This document shows, in pieces, positions 1 to 8,779 of a stretch of DNA of 64,000 nt (its first letter is position 1; each line of letters begins with the position of its first letter). A program made the translations under genes and the position numbers. The stretch comes from Rhodobacter sp. (GTDB taxonomy: Bacteria; Pseudomonadota; Alphaproteobacteria; Rhodobacterales; Rhodobacteraceae): NCBI GenBank assembly GCA_013821825.1, contig PNJK01000001.1, positions 1 through 64,000 of the forward strand, read 5' to 3'. The notes beneath the pieces are model-generated. The model was not told where the DNA came from. It did not search any database and saw only the letters and a program-made list of their open reading frames with translations.

Positions 1-187
1 CCTTAGGTTCATTTTGCCGATGCCACAAACGAAACTCTCTAGTCGGATCAGCGAAGTTCCGAAAGCAGGCCTTCGGAGGAACATCTTAACAAACCCTTAC
101 CGTCCACACCCCTTCCCCTGCAAAATCAACCCCTTACCCAACCCGTCCACTGTGGACAGGGGGAGTCCCCTTGCGGCCCCCAGACCC
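1..187. other. Intergenic stretch downstream of dacB
   Basis: No gene is supported here. The only open frames have no ribosome binding site and no recognisable composition. A short palindrome, GTCCACTGTGGAC, lies just past the dacB stop. A near copy, GTCCACCGTGGAC, lies just past the parA-like stop near 5850. Its one-base loop makes it a poor terminator. Confidence 0.5.
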
Positions 188-1658
188 TCACACATAGGCC
201 TCCGCCCAGCGGCTCACCAGTTGCCCCTGCAGCCGCCGCGCCCGTTTGGTCCAGGCCGTGACCCCCTCCGGGTCCTCCCGCAGGGCGACCGGCACCGCAT
301 CCCGCCGCTCCGGATCGCCCGAAAAGATGGCGAAAACTAGCTCCCTGCCGCTGGGGGGGCTGATGTGCCCCGCCAGCCCCGAGACGAAGTTCAGCGTCCC
401 CGACTTCGCCAGCACCTTCACCGGGTGGCCCTCGATCGCCGCGCCCTTGTCGTCCCTCATCCCCACGTCGCGCAGGATCGGTTTCAGCCCCCGACGCTCC
501 CTCTCTGCCTGGCCCAACACCCGCGCCATCCCAGCCGCTGTCACCCGTGACGCCCCCCCCAGCCCCGAATGATCCTGCAGATCGAACGAAACCCCGAACG
601 CACCCTGCACCCACTCTGACATCGCCGAAGCCGAAGCCGAAAGCCCCGCCGCCCCGGACGCGGTCAGGCCCACGCATTCCGCCGTCAGATTGGTTGAAAA
701 CCGCAACATGTCGCGCAGCACTTCGGGCAGCGGCTCGCTTTCCACCCGGCCAAGTTCGCGGCCATCAGGGCGCGCGCCGGTCCGCTCGGGCGGGGCAAGC
801 GCAATGCCCTGCGCCCGGGCCAGCGTGCGAAACACCTCGGCCACATAGGCCCCCGGGTCACGCACCGGCAACCAGCGGCTCCCCCCCCTTGCCGAGCGCG
901 GACGCGGCGACGGTCCACTCCTCGACCGGACCCGGCGTTTAGGTGAACAGCGGGGCATCACGCGCGGCAATCGCCACCCGCACCATACCCACCTTGGGCG
1001 CAAAGCGTTCACCCCGGGCATCGACGGCCACTTGCCAGTCGCCGCTGGCACGCTTCCATTCGAAATACACCCGGTTGAAGTTGAGGTTGAGCCCGGAAAT
1101 CGCGGCATTATAGCCGACGTGATCCGGCTGATCCTCTGCAATCCCCCGCAACCTTGGCAGCGCACCGTCCCAGTACAGGAACCGCCCGGTGGCACCCGCG
1201 ATCCCGGCCTTGGCCAGCCGCGCCACCAGGCTACCCAGCTGGTCGGTCTGCAGGGTCGGATCGCCCCCTCCGACAAGGATGATATCGCCTTGCACCACTC
1301 CGCCCGCGACCGGACCCGTAGCCAGCACCCTGGTCAGGAACCGATATCCGGCGCCCAGCCGGTCCAGCGCGTAAAGTGCGGTCACGGCCTTGGCCACGCT
1401 GGCCGGAGGCAGGGCGAAGTTCGGCTCGTGCACGGCCAGAACCGCACCGGTCCTTGCGTCCGCCACCACAAAGCTGACCGCACCGCCCAACTTTGCCGCG
1501 TCGATCAGACGCGACACATCTCCGGCCGAGGAAGCCGACGGCATCGCCGCCACCCCACCTCGCGGTCGGGGGCGGGGCGAGGTTTCCATTATCTCGGCCA
1601 AGGCCGGGAACGCCGACCCCGCCAACAACCCACCCAGAAGCATCCGCCGCGTGATCAC
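188..1658 (-). pseudogene. dacB: D-alanyl-D-alanine carboxypeptidase/endopeptidase (PBP4 family), nonsense plus frameshift
   Basis: PBP4-type enzymes trim peptidoglycan stem peptides in the periplasm. The start at 1658 gives a Tat/Sec-like signal (MITRRMLLGGLLAGSAFPALA). All penicillin-binding motifs remain: SVAK (SxxK) in the first fragment, and STN (SxN) and KSG (KTG) in the second. Two lesions split the gene. A TAA at 939-941 stands where the family has a residue such as Tyr after PLFT. A run of eight C at 881-888 adds one base in LGKGG/SRWLPV, moving the reading into another frame. Reading through both gives one continuous product of about 490 residues ending at 188. It is either a recent pseudogene or carries two assembly errors. 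nadD lies upstream in the same direction. Confidence 0.8.
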
Positions 1659-1812
1659 CGCAACAACCTCCGTTTACCCGGTGATACCCGATCCGAGTGA
1701 TTCCTCCAGCCCGGCAATTCAGTCTGCGAGATCACAACCTGCTCACCAAATTGCATATGGCGCTTGCCCTCCAGCATTCCTGCGGGCGGGTTGGGGGCGC
1801 TGGACCGGCGCT

Positions 1813-2418
1813 TCAGCCCCGCCCTGATCGCCAATCTCCCTTCGCCCGGATCTCGGTAGACGAGGCGTCATTCAGCGGCAGGTTCACAAAGCACCAGACC
1901 GGCGGGGCATGGCTTGCAAGGCTTTCTCCCCGCGCCACCCGATGCACCCGAAACGCCCGAGCCGCCACCGACAGCCGCGCCTCCACGCCCGAGCCGGGCC
2001 GCGCCAGAACGCCCACCGCAACACTGCGCAGGATGTCGCGCCAGCGCTCCCAGCGGTGAAACTGCACCAGATTGTCGGCACCCATGAGCCAGACAAAAGT
2101 GACGCCGGGATAAACCCGCCGCAACCGCTCGATGGTGTCCACCGTCACCCGGGTGCCAAGGCTTTCTTCCAAAGCCGTGATCTTCACGCGCGGATGCTGC
2201 ATGACCTTGCGTGCCCGCGCCAGCCGGTCGGCCATCGGCGCGGGCTGGCGCGCCTTCAGTGGATTGCCGGGGCTGACCAGCCACCAGAGCTGATCCAGCC
2301 CCATCCGCTTCAACGCCTCACGTGTGATGTGCACATGCCCCTCATGCGCAGGATCGAACGACCCGCCGAGAAGCCCGACGACCATGCCCTTGGCCGCAAT
2401 AGGAAAACCGGCACGCAT
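1813..2418 (-). CDS. nadD: Nicotinate-nucleotide adenylyltransferase
   Basis: NadD joins nicotinate mononucleotide and ATP to give deamido-NAD in the NAD pathway of the cytoplasm. The 201-residue product has the nucleotidyltransferase motif [11 protein letters not shown] (residues 18-28) and the C-terminal SSTEIR signature (about 186-191), both typical of the family, at normal length. The start at 2418 was chosen because a GGGAG box lies about seven bases upstream and the protein then starts just ahead of the conserved core. A longer frame to 2616 would run through the operator and start of the divergent MarR-GNAT gene. The usual neighbour rsfS is not present. Confidence 0.93.
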   Translation of the reverse strand: MRAGFPIAAKGMVVGLLGGSFDPAHEGHVHITREALKRMGLDQLWWLVSPGNPLKARQPAPMADRLARARKVMQHPRVKITALEESLGTRVTVDTIERLRRVYPGVTFVWLMGADNLVQFHRWERWRDILRSVAVGVLARPGSGVEARLSVAARAFRVHRVARGESLASHAPPVWCFVNLPLNDASSTEIRAKGDWRSGRG

Positions 2419-2488
2419 TCCGGGCTCCCTTGCATACCCCGCTGGGTAGTCATGCCGCTGGCGTGCACGGCTGTAAAGCAAAAACCCC

Positions 2489-2517
2489 TTGACTTGCCGC
2501 TTATAACTGACTTTAGT
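2489..2517 (+). promoter_or_regulatory. Candidate promoter of the MarR-GNAT gene
   Basis: TTGACT at 2489-2494 is a good -35 box. TTTAGT at 2512-2517, 17 bases later, is a possible -10. The -10 lies inside the first inverted repeat of the operator, so a bound regulator would block polymerase. This is inferred from position and spacing only. Confidence 0.45.
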
Positions 2518-2543
2518 CAGGTAATTTACCTGACAGGAGTCAG
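2508..2543 (+). promoter_or_regulatory. Triple overlapping palindromic operator for the MarR-GNAT regulator
   Basis: Three perfect inverted repeats are chained just before the start codon at 2546: TGACT-TT-AGTCA (2508-2519), TCAGGTAA-T-TTACCTGA (2517-2533) and CTGAC-AGGA-GTCAG (2530-2543). The last covers the ribosome binding site AGGAG. MarR proteins usually bind such palindromes at their own promoter, so autorepression is the simplest reading. The site also lies upstream of the divergent nadD start. Confidence 0.65.
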
Positions 2544-2545
2544 AC

Positions 2546-3421
2546 ATGCTGGACTCTATCGCTCGCCTGCGCCGGTTCAACCGCGTCGTCACCCGCGAAA
2601 TCGGGGCTCTCGACACGTCCTACCTTGGGCGTGGACGGCCGCTCAGCACCGCACGTGTTTTGCACCTGATAAAGCCAGAAGGAACCGACATCGCTGTCAT
2701 CCGGCAGACCCTGCATTTCGATTCCGGCCTCCTCAGCCGCCTGCTCCGCGCGCTTGAGAAAGAAGGTCTGGTGGTGGTGAAGTCTGACCCTGCCGACCGC
2801 CGCCGCCGGATCGCTCACCTGACCGAGGCGGGCCAGGCCGAATGGCAAGTCTATGATCAGCTTGGCCACGACAAGGCCAAGGCTGTCTTCGACCGTGCCG
2901 GGTCGCGCCAGCAAGCCCTGATCGAGGCGATGGACCTTGTCGCAACGGTGCTGTTGCAAGACGAATTGGTGATCCGCGATGCCGATCCCGACGACCCGGC
3001 TGCGCTTTCTTGCTTGTCAGCCTATTACCGGATTCTTCTCGACACCTTCGCCAGCTTCACCCCCGAGATGCTGCCCTTGCCTCTGCCCGAAGCTGCCAGA
3101 TACCGCAGCCCTGACGGCGCGTTTCTTGTGGCCTGGTCCGACGACCTGCCGGTCGGCTGCGTGTCGCTTCGTCCGCTTGAACCCGGGGTTGGAGAGGTCA
3201 AGCGGCTTTGGGTTCATCCCATTGCCCGCGGCCAGGGTCTCGCTCGTCGCCTAATGCGCGCCATCGAGACCCGCGCCCGTGAATTGGGGATGACCCGTCT
3301 GCAACTGGATACCAACACCGGACTTTCCGATGCAGTCGCCCTCTATCGCAGCGATGGTTGGACCGACATCGCCCCCTACACGACCTCGCCCTCAAACCTC
3401 TGGATGGCCAAACGCCTCTGA
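2546..3421 (+). CDS. MarR-family regulator fused to a GNAT acetyltransferase
   Basis: The 291-residue protein has two parts. Residues 1 to about 140 form a MarR winged helix, with the wing sequence [14 protein letters not shown] and a preceding recognition-helix region ending [11 protein letters not shown]. Residues about 145-291 form a GNAT N-acetyltransferase with the acetyl-CoA loop [10 protein letters not shown] and a C-terminal ALYRSDGW strand. Such fusions are known, and their acetylated substrate is generally unknown. It is transcribed away from nadD from a palindrome-rich leader, with AGGAG in front of the ATG. The target metabolite and regulated genes cannot be read from the sequence. 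Confidence 0.85.
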   Translation: MLDSIARLRRFNRVVTREIGALDTSYLGRGRPLSTARVLHLIKPEGTDIAVIRQTLHFDSGLLSRLLRALEKEGLVVVKSDPADRRRRIAHLTEAGQAEWQVYDQLGHDKAKAVFDRAGSRQQALIEAMDLVATVLLQDELVIRDADPDDPAALSCLSAYYRILLDTFASFTPEMLPLPLPEAARYRSPDGAFLVAWSDDLPVGCVSLRPLEPGVGEVKRLWVHPIARGQGLARRLMRAIETRARELGMTRLQLDTNTGLSDAVALYRSDGWTDIAPYTTSPSNLWMAKRL

Positions 3422-3480
3422 CCGTTGCAGCCCGGTCCCATCGCCGCTACATACGCGCCAACCCGCGATGGAGCACTGAC

Positions 3481-5136
3481 ATGGCCAGCTATCAATACGT
3501 CTACCACATGGAGAACGTCTCCAAGACTTACCCCGGCGGCAAGAAGTGCTTCGAGAACATCCATCTCAACTTCCTGCCCGGCGTGAAAATCGGTGTCGTC
3601 GGCGTCAACGGCTCGGGCAAGTCCACACTCTTGAAGATCATGGCCGGAATGGATACCGACTTCAAAGGCGAGGCTTGGGCCGCCAAGGGCGCCCGCGTCG
3701 GCTACCTCGCGCAGGAACCGCAGCTTGACCCGACGCTCGACGTCAAGGGCAACGTCATGCTGGGCGTCGCCGACAAGCAGGCGATCCTTGACCGCTACAA
3801 TGACCTTGCCGTCAACTACTCGGACGAAACGGCGGACGAGATGGCCAACCTGCAAGACAGGATCGACGCCGAGAACCTGTGGGAACTCGAGGCCACGGTT
3901 GGCGTCGCGATGGACGCTCTGCGCTGCCCGCCCGATGACGCCGATGTCTCCACCCTTTCCGGCGGGGAACGCCGCCGCGTGGCGCTTTGCAAGCTGCTCC
4001 TCGAAAAGCCCGACATGCTCCTGCTCGACGAACCGACCAACCACCTTGACGCGGAATCGATCGCCTGGCTGCAAAAGCACCTGATCGACTACAAGGGCAC
4101 CATCCTGATCGTCACCCACGACCGCTATTTCCTGGACGACATCACTGGCTGGATCCTCGAACTCGACCGCGGCCGGGGCGTGCCCTACGAAGGCAACTAC
4201 TCCGCCTGGCTGGACCAGAAGGCCAAGCGCATGGCCCAGGAAGCGCGTGAGGACAAATCCAAGCAGAAGGCGCTGGAAAAGGAACTGGAGTGGATCCGCT
4301 CGGGTGCCAAGGCCCGTCAGGCCAAGGGCAAGGCCCGTCTGTCGCGCTATAACGAGATGGCCAACCAGACCGTCACCGAACGCGCGACGCAAGCCCAGAT
4401 CATCATTCCGAACGGCGAGCGCCTTGGCAACAAGGTGATCGAGGTCGAAGGCCTGAAGAAGCACATGGGCGACAAGCTTCTGATCGAGGATCTGTCGTTC
4501 ACGGTGCCTCCGGGGGCCATCGTTGGCGTCATCGGCCCGAACGGCGCCGGCAAATCCACCCTCTTCCGCATGATCATCGGGCAAGAGCCGCCAGATGAGG
4601 GCACGATCAAGCTCGGCGACACAGTGAAGCTTGCCTTCGTCGATCAGTCCCGCGATGCGCTCGACCCCAACAAGAACGTCTGGGAGGAAATCTCCGGCGG
4701 GGCCGAGGTCATCCATCTTGGTGACATGCAGATGAACAGCCGCGTCTACACCGGCGCCTTCAACTTCAAGGGCACTGACCAGCAAAAGAAGGTCGGCCTC
4801 CTCTCCGGTGGTGAGCGCAACCGCGTCCACATGGCCAAGCTGTTGAAATCCGGCGGCAACGTGCTTCTCCTTGACGAGCCGACCAACGACCTTGACGTGG
4901 AAACCCTGCAAGCATTGGAAGCCGCCATCGAAGACTTCGCCGGCTGCGCCATCATCATCAGCCACGACCGCTTCTTCCTCGACCGGCTTTGCACCCACAT
5001 CCTCGCCTTCGAAGGCGACGCGCATGTCGAATGGTTCGAGGGCAACTTCCAGGCCTACGAAGAAGACAAAGTCCGCAGGCTCGGGCCGGATGCGCTGGAG
5101 CCGAAGCGGGTGAAGTACAAACGGTTTGCCCGCTGA
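3481..5136 (+). CDS. ettA: Energy-dependent translational throttle protein EttA (ABC-F ATPase)
   Basis: EttA binds the ribosomal E site and gates the first elongation step according to ATP/ADP ratio. The 551-residue length matches the family. Two ABC domains are present: Walker A GVNGSGKST (41-49), LSGGERRRVAL and LLLDEPTNHLD in the first; GPNGAGKST, LLSGGERNRVHM and LLLDEPTNDLD in the second. The charged linker between them (KQKALEKELEWIRSGAKARQ) is the tRNA-interaction region. There is no membrane domain. The start at 3481 begins the conserved MASYQYVYHMENVSK; an upstream in-frame extension overlaps the previous gene and is rejected. It appears monocistronic. Confidence 0.95.
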   Translation: MASYQYVYHMENVSKTYPGGKKCFENIHLNFLPGVKIGVVGVNGSGKSTLLKIMAGMDTDFKGEAWAAKGARVGYLAQEPQLDPTLDVKGNVMLGVADKQAILDRYNDLAVNYSDETADEMANLQDRIDAENLWELEATVGVAMDALRCPPDDADVSTLSGGERRRVALCKLLLEKPDMLLLDEPTNHLDAESIAWLQKHLIDYKGTILIVTHDRYFLDDITGWILELDRGRGVPYEGNYSAWLDQKAKRMAQEAREDKSKQKALEKELEWIRSGAKARQAKGKARLSRYNEMANQTVTERATQAQIIIPNGERLGNKVIEVEGLKKHMGDKLLIEDLSFTVPPGAIVGVIGPNGAGKSTLFRMIIGQEPPDEGTIKLGDTVKLAFVDQSRDALDPNKNVWEEISGGAEVIHLGDMQMNSRVYTGAFNFKGTDQQKKVGLLSGGERNRVHMAKLLKSGGNVLLLDEPTNDLDVETLQALEAAIEDFAGCAIIISHDRFFLDRLCTHILAFEGDAHVEWFEGNFQAYEEDKVRRLGPDALEPKRVKYKRFAR

Positions 5137-5183
5137 CACCAGCCCGACGCCCTCTGGTCCGGAACCAACACTAACCCAAGACC

Positions 5184-5206
5184 CCCCTCCCCCTCGTGGG
5201 GAGGGG
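5184..5206 (+). terminator. Hairpin downstream of ettA
   Basis: A perfect 9-bp stem, CCCCTCCCC / GGGGAGGGG, with a 5-base loop lies 47 bases after the ettA stop. No T-tract follows, so it may be a Rho-assisted terminator or part of a repeat element. Confidence 0.45.
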
Positions 5207-5863
5207 CAGGGGTGGGGGGCACCGTGCCAAGCAGCAATCGTAGGGTGCGCTTCAGCGCACCACCCCGCTTGGGCGCCCTCTCCGCACAGGGCCGCGCCCT
5301 CTCTCGGGCGCTCGCTCCAACGGTCGACGTAGGCGCTTTATGGTGCAATTCCCTTGACGCCAGTTCGGCTGTGCAGCGGGGGAGAACGCCCTCCCGGGCG
5401 GAGGGAGGGCGCGACCCAGTGGACTTCGCCCTTGATTCCGGGCGAAGGGGTGCCAAGCCTGATTGCTGTGATTTCAAAGTGCGGCCGCAGTGTGCTGAAG
5501 TGTCCACTTAACCTCGTTTCCTTAGACAGCACGAAAAGAAGGCTAGGTGGACACATCATTGGTGGATTCGTATTCATCCGATTCCCAGACCGGTACATAG
5601 CTCCCCAAGGCAACCACCCCCGCGCCCTCAGTGTTGTCCCTCCGACCAAACAACCTTGGTTTCCCCTTGAAAGGCGCACTTGCCTGGGTGATCGGCATAC
5701 CGATCCCCATCATCACCCACTACTCGGTCACCTGTTCTGGCAATCAGAACCGCCGGACAGGAGCCCCTTGTGGCCTCGGCAATGCAAACCTTAACACTAC
5801 CCTAACGCCTACAGCTAACCCACTGGAATCCCTTGCGGCGCCCAGCCCGTCCACCGTGGACAG
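5207..5863. other. Decayed intergenic spacer with short repeats
   Basis: No intact gene is supported. GGTGCGC-TTCA-GCGCACC forms a hairpin at 5244-5261. TGTCCACTTAACCT (5501-5514) and AGGTGGACA (5545-5553) form an inverted pair about 50 bp apart that could be the ends of a vanished insertion element. From about 5670 one frame reads KGALAWVIGIPIPII and a shifted frame continues LLGHLFWQ. That resembles a small membrane protein broken by a frameshift, but the homology is not secure. Confidence 0.35.
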
Positions 5864-6484
5864 CTACAGAAGCAGCCCCAGCACCTCATCCGCCAGCCGG
5901 CTGACCTCCCCCGCTGCGACCCCCCGCAGGTCCGAGGCCCCCAGCCCGGTCCCCAAGGTCTCCGCGTAGACCACCCGCTGGCCGAGCGTAGCCTCCGCCA
6001 CCCCCCCAACCGAGGCCGCCGCCTCTGCCACCTCCAGACCCAGCCGCGTCCCCGCCTTGACCCGGTTCAGCACGATCAGAGCCCGCCGCCCCTCACGGCC
6101 CACCAGATCGAAGACCCCATCCGTCGCCCAGAGGTCGACCATCGACGCCGCTACCGGCACCAGAACCAGATCCGCCTCCCGCAAGGCGGGCCGCAAATCG
6201 GCGTCGACCTTGGGCGGCGTGTCCACGATCACCACGTCCGCGAACTTCTTGAGCTTCTCGCACTCATAGCTCACCCCCCAGGCCGAGGCGGTGGAAAACT
6301 CCACCCCCGCTGCACCCAGCTTTTCCCGGCGCGACAGGAACCAGCGGCCAAGGCTGCCTTGCGGGTCGGTGTCCAGAAGGGCGACCCGCAAACCCCTGCG
6401 GTGAAACTCGACCGCGAGGTTCACGGCGATCGTGGTCTTGCCCGATCCGCCCTTCTGCTGTGCCACGGTCACGACCTTGCCCAT
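5864..6484 (-). CDS. ParA/MinD-type ATPase (orphan)
   Basis: This is a 206-residue P-loop ATPase of the ParA class, which move or position DNA or protein cargo through ATP-driven dimerisation. It has the deviant Walker A KGGSGKTT (residues 11-18), the A' box LLDTDPQGS and Walker B VVIVDTPP. The short length without an N-terminal helix-turn-helix suits the small VirC1/ParA-like group. No ParB gene or parS-like site is nearby, so it is unlikely to be the chromosomal partition ATPase. The start at 6484 has a GAGGGA box and opens directly into the Walker A strand; an upstream frame to 6604 lacks support. It is divergent from the cold-shock gene. Confidence 0.82.
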   Translation of the reverse strand: MGKVVTVAQQKGGSGKTTIAVNLAVEFHRRGLRVALLDTDPQGSLGRWFLSRREKLGAAGVEFSTASAWGVSYECEKLKKFADVVIVDTPPKVDADLRPALREADLVLVPVAASMVDLWATDGVFDLVGREGRRALIVLNRVKAGTRLGLEVAEAAASVGGVAEATLGQRVVYAETLGTGLGASDLRGVAAGEVSRLADEVLGLLL

Positions 6485-6729
6485 CGCGATTCCCTCACTT
6501 GCTGCGACGCAGCATAGACGGTTTTGCGGCGGCAGCACAGAGCAAAGGCCCACCAGGCACCCGAAGCACCTGAACCTCTTGGAATCAGCCGCAGAATATG
6601 CCAATATTTTTTTGCGACGTTAACTTTTCGACCACTGTCTCCGACCATCGGCCACAGCAATCGACTTCAAGCTGACGGGGCCAAGCCGCCGCAATCTCGC
6701 GGGCGGAAGACTTGACAGGAGACATCACG

Positions 6730-6936
6730 ATGGCCAAGGGCACCGTGAAATGGTTCAATGAAACCAAGGGCTACGGCTTCATTGCCCCGGAAGGTGGCAA
6801 GAAGGATGTGTTTGTCCACATCACCGCGCTGGAGCGTGCTGGTCTGCGCAGCCTGAAGGATGGTCAGCCGGTCACCTTCGACATCGAAGCTGGCCGTGAC
6901 GGTCGCGAATCCGCGACGAACCTCGCACTCGCCTGA
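6730..6936 (+). CDS. Cold-shock domain protein (CspA family)
   Basis: A 68-residue single cold-shock domain acting as an RNA chaperone. RNP1 (KGYGFI) and RNP2 (VFVHI) are intact after the standard opening MAKGTVKWFN. The start at 6730 is set by a CAGGAG box and the conserved N-terminus. The roughly 245-base gap to the divergent ParA-like gene leaves room for a long 5' leader, as is common for cold-shock genes, but no specific thermosensor fold could be assigned. Confidence 0.93.
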   Translation: MAKGTVKWFNETKGYGFIAPEGGKKDVFVHITALERAGLRSLKDGQPVTFDIEAGRDGRESATNLALA

Positions 6937-6955
6937 AGCGGGCGGCAAGAACGCG

Positions 6956-6980
6956 CGGCGGGCGGCAGGCCGCCCCCCGC
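6956..6980 (+). terminator. GC-rich hairpin after the cold-shock gene
   Basis: GGGCGGC-AG-GCCGCCC and flanking complementary bases lie about 20 bases after the stop, between convergent genes. There is no T-tract, and the tight loop implies partial opening. It is a weak candidate. Confidence 0.35.
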
Positions 6981-6988
6981 AATACCAT

Positions 6989-7420
6989 TTACATCAATGT
7001 CATTGCCGACCGGTCACGCAGGACGTGTTCGAAGCCCCTGCGGAAGCCCGTTTCAGACACATGGTCCGGAAGACAGACAGCCGTGCGAAGCCCCATCGGG
7101 TAGGCCGGGATTTCAAACTCCTGACTGACCAGCATCACCCGCATCTTCGCTTCGGCGGCGATCAACGTGGCAATAGCGCGTTCGGCTGCGGCGATGCCGC
7201 CGAAAGCGTCGCAATCCATCACAAACAGATCATAACCCATCGGATCGTCCAGGATGGCCGAAAGGGCCGTGTAAACTTCGTCCTCGACATCGACCAAGCT
7301 GCCATAAGTCGCAAGCCGTCGTGAGGTAAGTCCATCGGGCTGGTCCGTCAGAAGCATCACGCGGATGCCCAGGGAATGCTGCGCCGAAGTCTGCCTGCCG
7401 GTTCTTGCGAGAATTTGCAC
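6989..7420 (-). CDS. Orphan receiver-like protein
   Basis: A roughly 143-residue protein with the layout of a response-regulator receiver: strand IRVMLLTDQ, acidic strand end YDLFVMDCDAFGG as the presumed phospho-acceptor site, and later strand MRVMLVSQEFEIP. No output domain and no adjacent kinase are present. I chose GTG at 7420 because a GGAGG box lies eight bases upstream; a GTG at 7435 is possible. It is convergent with the cold-shock gene. Its partner and role are unknown. A degenerate receiver used in protein-protein contacts is as likely as a phosphorylated one. Confidence 0.6.
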   Translation of the reverse strand: MQILARTGRQTSAQHSLGIRVMLLTDQPDGLTSRRLATYGSLVDVEDEVYTALSAILDDPMGYDLFVMDCDAFGGIAAAERAIATLIAAEAKMRVMLVSQEFEIPAYPMGLRTAVCLPDHVSETGFRRGFEHVLRDRSAMTLM

Positions 7421-7686
7421 GTGCACTGCCTCCACTGCCTTTCATCAGACTGCACCAGCAATGCGGTCAGCATTCGCCGGAAAAAAGGAAACATACAGGT
7501 AAAATTCGGCGCCCGTGCCACATTCAAGCAGAGGTTGCCAGATGGGCAGGAGCACCAAGCGTCATAGTTGCAAGACGTCAGCTCTGCACCGTTTGGGATG
7601 GTTACAAGGAAGGTGTTAACCTATTCTTCGCTGAATTGCAGCCCTTGATCCATCGTCGGGCGGATCGAATCAATCGTGGGGTGGGG

Positions 7687-8433
7687 ATGAACCGGTACGC
7701 AAACCTTACACAGTGGGAACTTCGGCAGGATCTTGCCGCCGCGTTTCGCTGGACCGTGCGACTGAATCTGCACGAAGCGGTGGCCAACCATTTCTCGGTC
7801 GCGGTGAACCCCGAGGGCACGCGGTTCCTGATCAACCCCAACGGACGGCACTTTTCGCGCATCACCGCTTCGTCGCTGGTCGAGATTGACGCGAACGATC
7901 CGTCCACCCGGTCGCGGCCCGACGCACCCGACCCGACAGCCTGGGGGCTGCATGGGGCGGTACACCGGGCCTGCCCGCATGCAGTCTGCGTGATGCACGT
8001 CCATTCGATTCACGCCACCGTGCTGGCCAGTCTGGCCGACAGCCGACTGCCCGCGATCGACCAGAACACCGCGATGTTCCACAACCGGCTTGTCGTGGAC
8101 GACCATTTCGGCGGCATGGCCTTTGAAGAAGAAGGCGCGCGTTGTGCCGGCCTGCTGGCCGACCCGAAGATCACCACGATGGTGATGGGCAACCATGGCG
8201 TGCTGGTCATCGGCGCCACGGTTGCCGAAACCTTCAACCGGCTTTACTATTTCGAGCGCGCCGCCGAGACCTATATCCGCGCGTTGCAGACTGGACGGCC
8301 GCTGCGCATCCTGCCAGAAGAGATCGCCGAAAAGACCGCCCGGGAATGGGAGACCTATCCCGGTTTCGCCGAGGCGCATCTCCGTGAACTGCGCGCGATC
8401 CTTGATGTGGAAGACCCGGGCTACGCCAGCTGA
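7687..8433 (+). CDS. Class II aldolase/adducin-family protein
   Basis: The 248-residue product belongs to the zinc aldolase/epimerase fold (fuculose-1-phosphate aldolase, ribulose-5-phosphate epimerase). Metal-ligand histidines lie in HVHSIH, with a further conserved block MGNHGVLVIG and the C-terminal helix EIAEKTAREWE. The early conserved NHFSVAVNPEGTRFLINP matches the family. The ATG at 7687 follows a GGGGTGGGG stretch; longer in-frame starts have no support. It lies upstream of a choline-sulfatase gene in the same direction. The substrate is unknown. Confidence 0.82.
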   Translation: MNRYANLTQWELRQDLAAAFRWTVRLNLHEAVANHFSVAVNPEGTRFLINPNGRHFSRITASSLVEIDANDPSTRSRPDAPDPTAWGLHGAVHRACPHAVCVMHVHSIHATVLASLADSRLPAIDQNTAMFHNRLVVDDHFGGMAFEEEGARCAGLLADPKITTMVMGNHGVLVIGATVAETFNRLYYFERAAETYIRALQTGRPLRILPEEIAEKTAREWETYPGFAEAHLRELRAILDVEDPGYAS

Positions 8434-8779
8434 GCGGCTGGAACCAACCGCTTTCCAGGCCAATGACGGTCCTGCCCGACGCTCCCCCGACCTCACCGAG
8501 GCCGAGGTCCAGATGGCCCTTCTGGCCCGACTGGACCCGGCGCGGGTTCCCGACGGCACAATGGCCGGCTGGTGGATGGTATGCGTCCAGCTTGATCCTG
8601 AGGCGCAAGGGGCGATTGCCCTGGGACCAAACCCCCGGTCCGGCTGTTCCGGCTGCCAGCCTGACCCTGGCGCTGCTGATCGCGGACCGGCGGCCAAGAG
8701 AGCCGTTTTCTGACGAAGCAGGGCTTTTCCTGCCCGCGTTTCTGGGGTCTCTATTGGCCAAATCGAAAGGACCGCCGCA
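8434..8779 (+). other. Possible degenerate or unrecognised small gene between aldolase and sulfatase
   Basis: Two plus-strand frames look partly coding. One reads DLTEAEVQMALLARLDPAR; the other, ending at 8783, reads SLTLALLIADRRPREPF and its stop overlaps the sulfatase start as ATGA. Together they could be one short gene broken by a frameshift near 8640. I recognise no family, and both frames could be chance readings of GC-rich DNA. Confidence 0.3.

Noticed and set aside
135-165. GTCCAC-T-GTGGAC palindrome as a terminator or parS site
   Set aside because: The one-base loop prevents a stable RNA hairpin, and it does not resemble the parS consensus.
3376-5139. 587-codon open frame on the minus strand opposite ettA
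   Set aside because: It is a codon-bias shadow. The plus-strand frame holds two complete ABC domains, and the minus frame has no recognisable motif.
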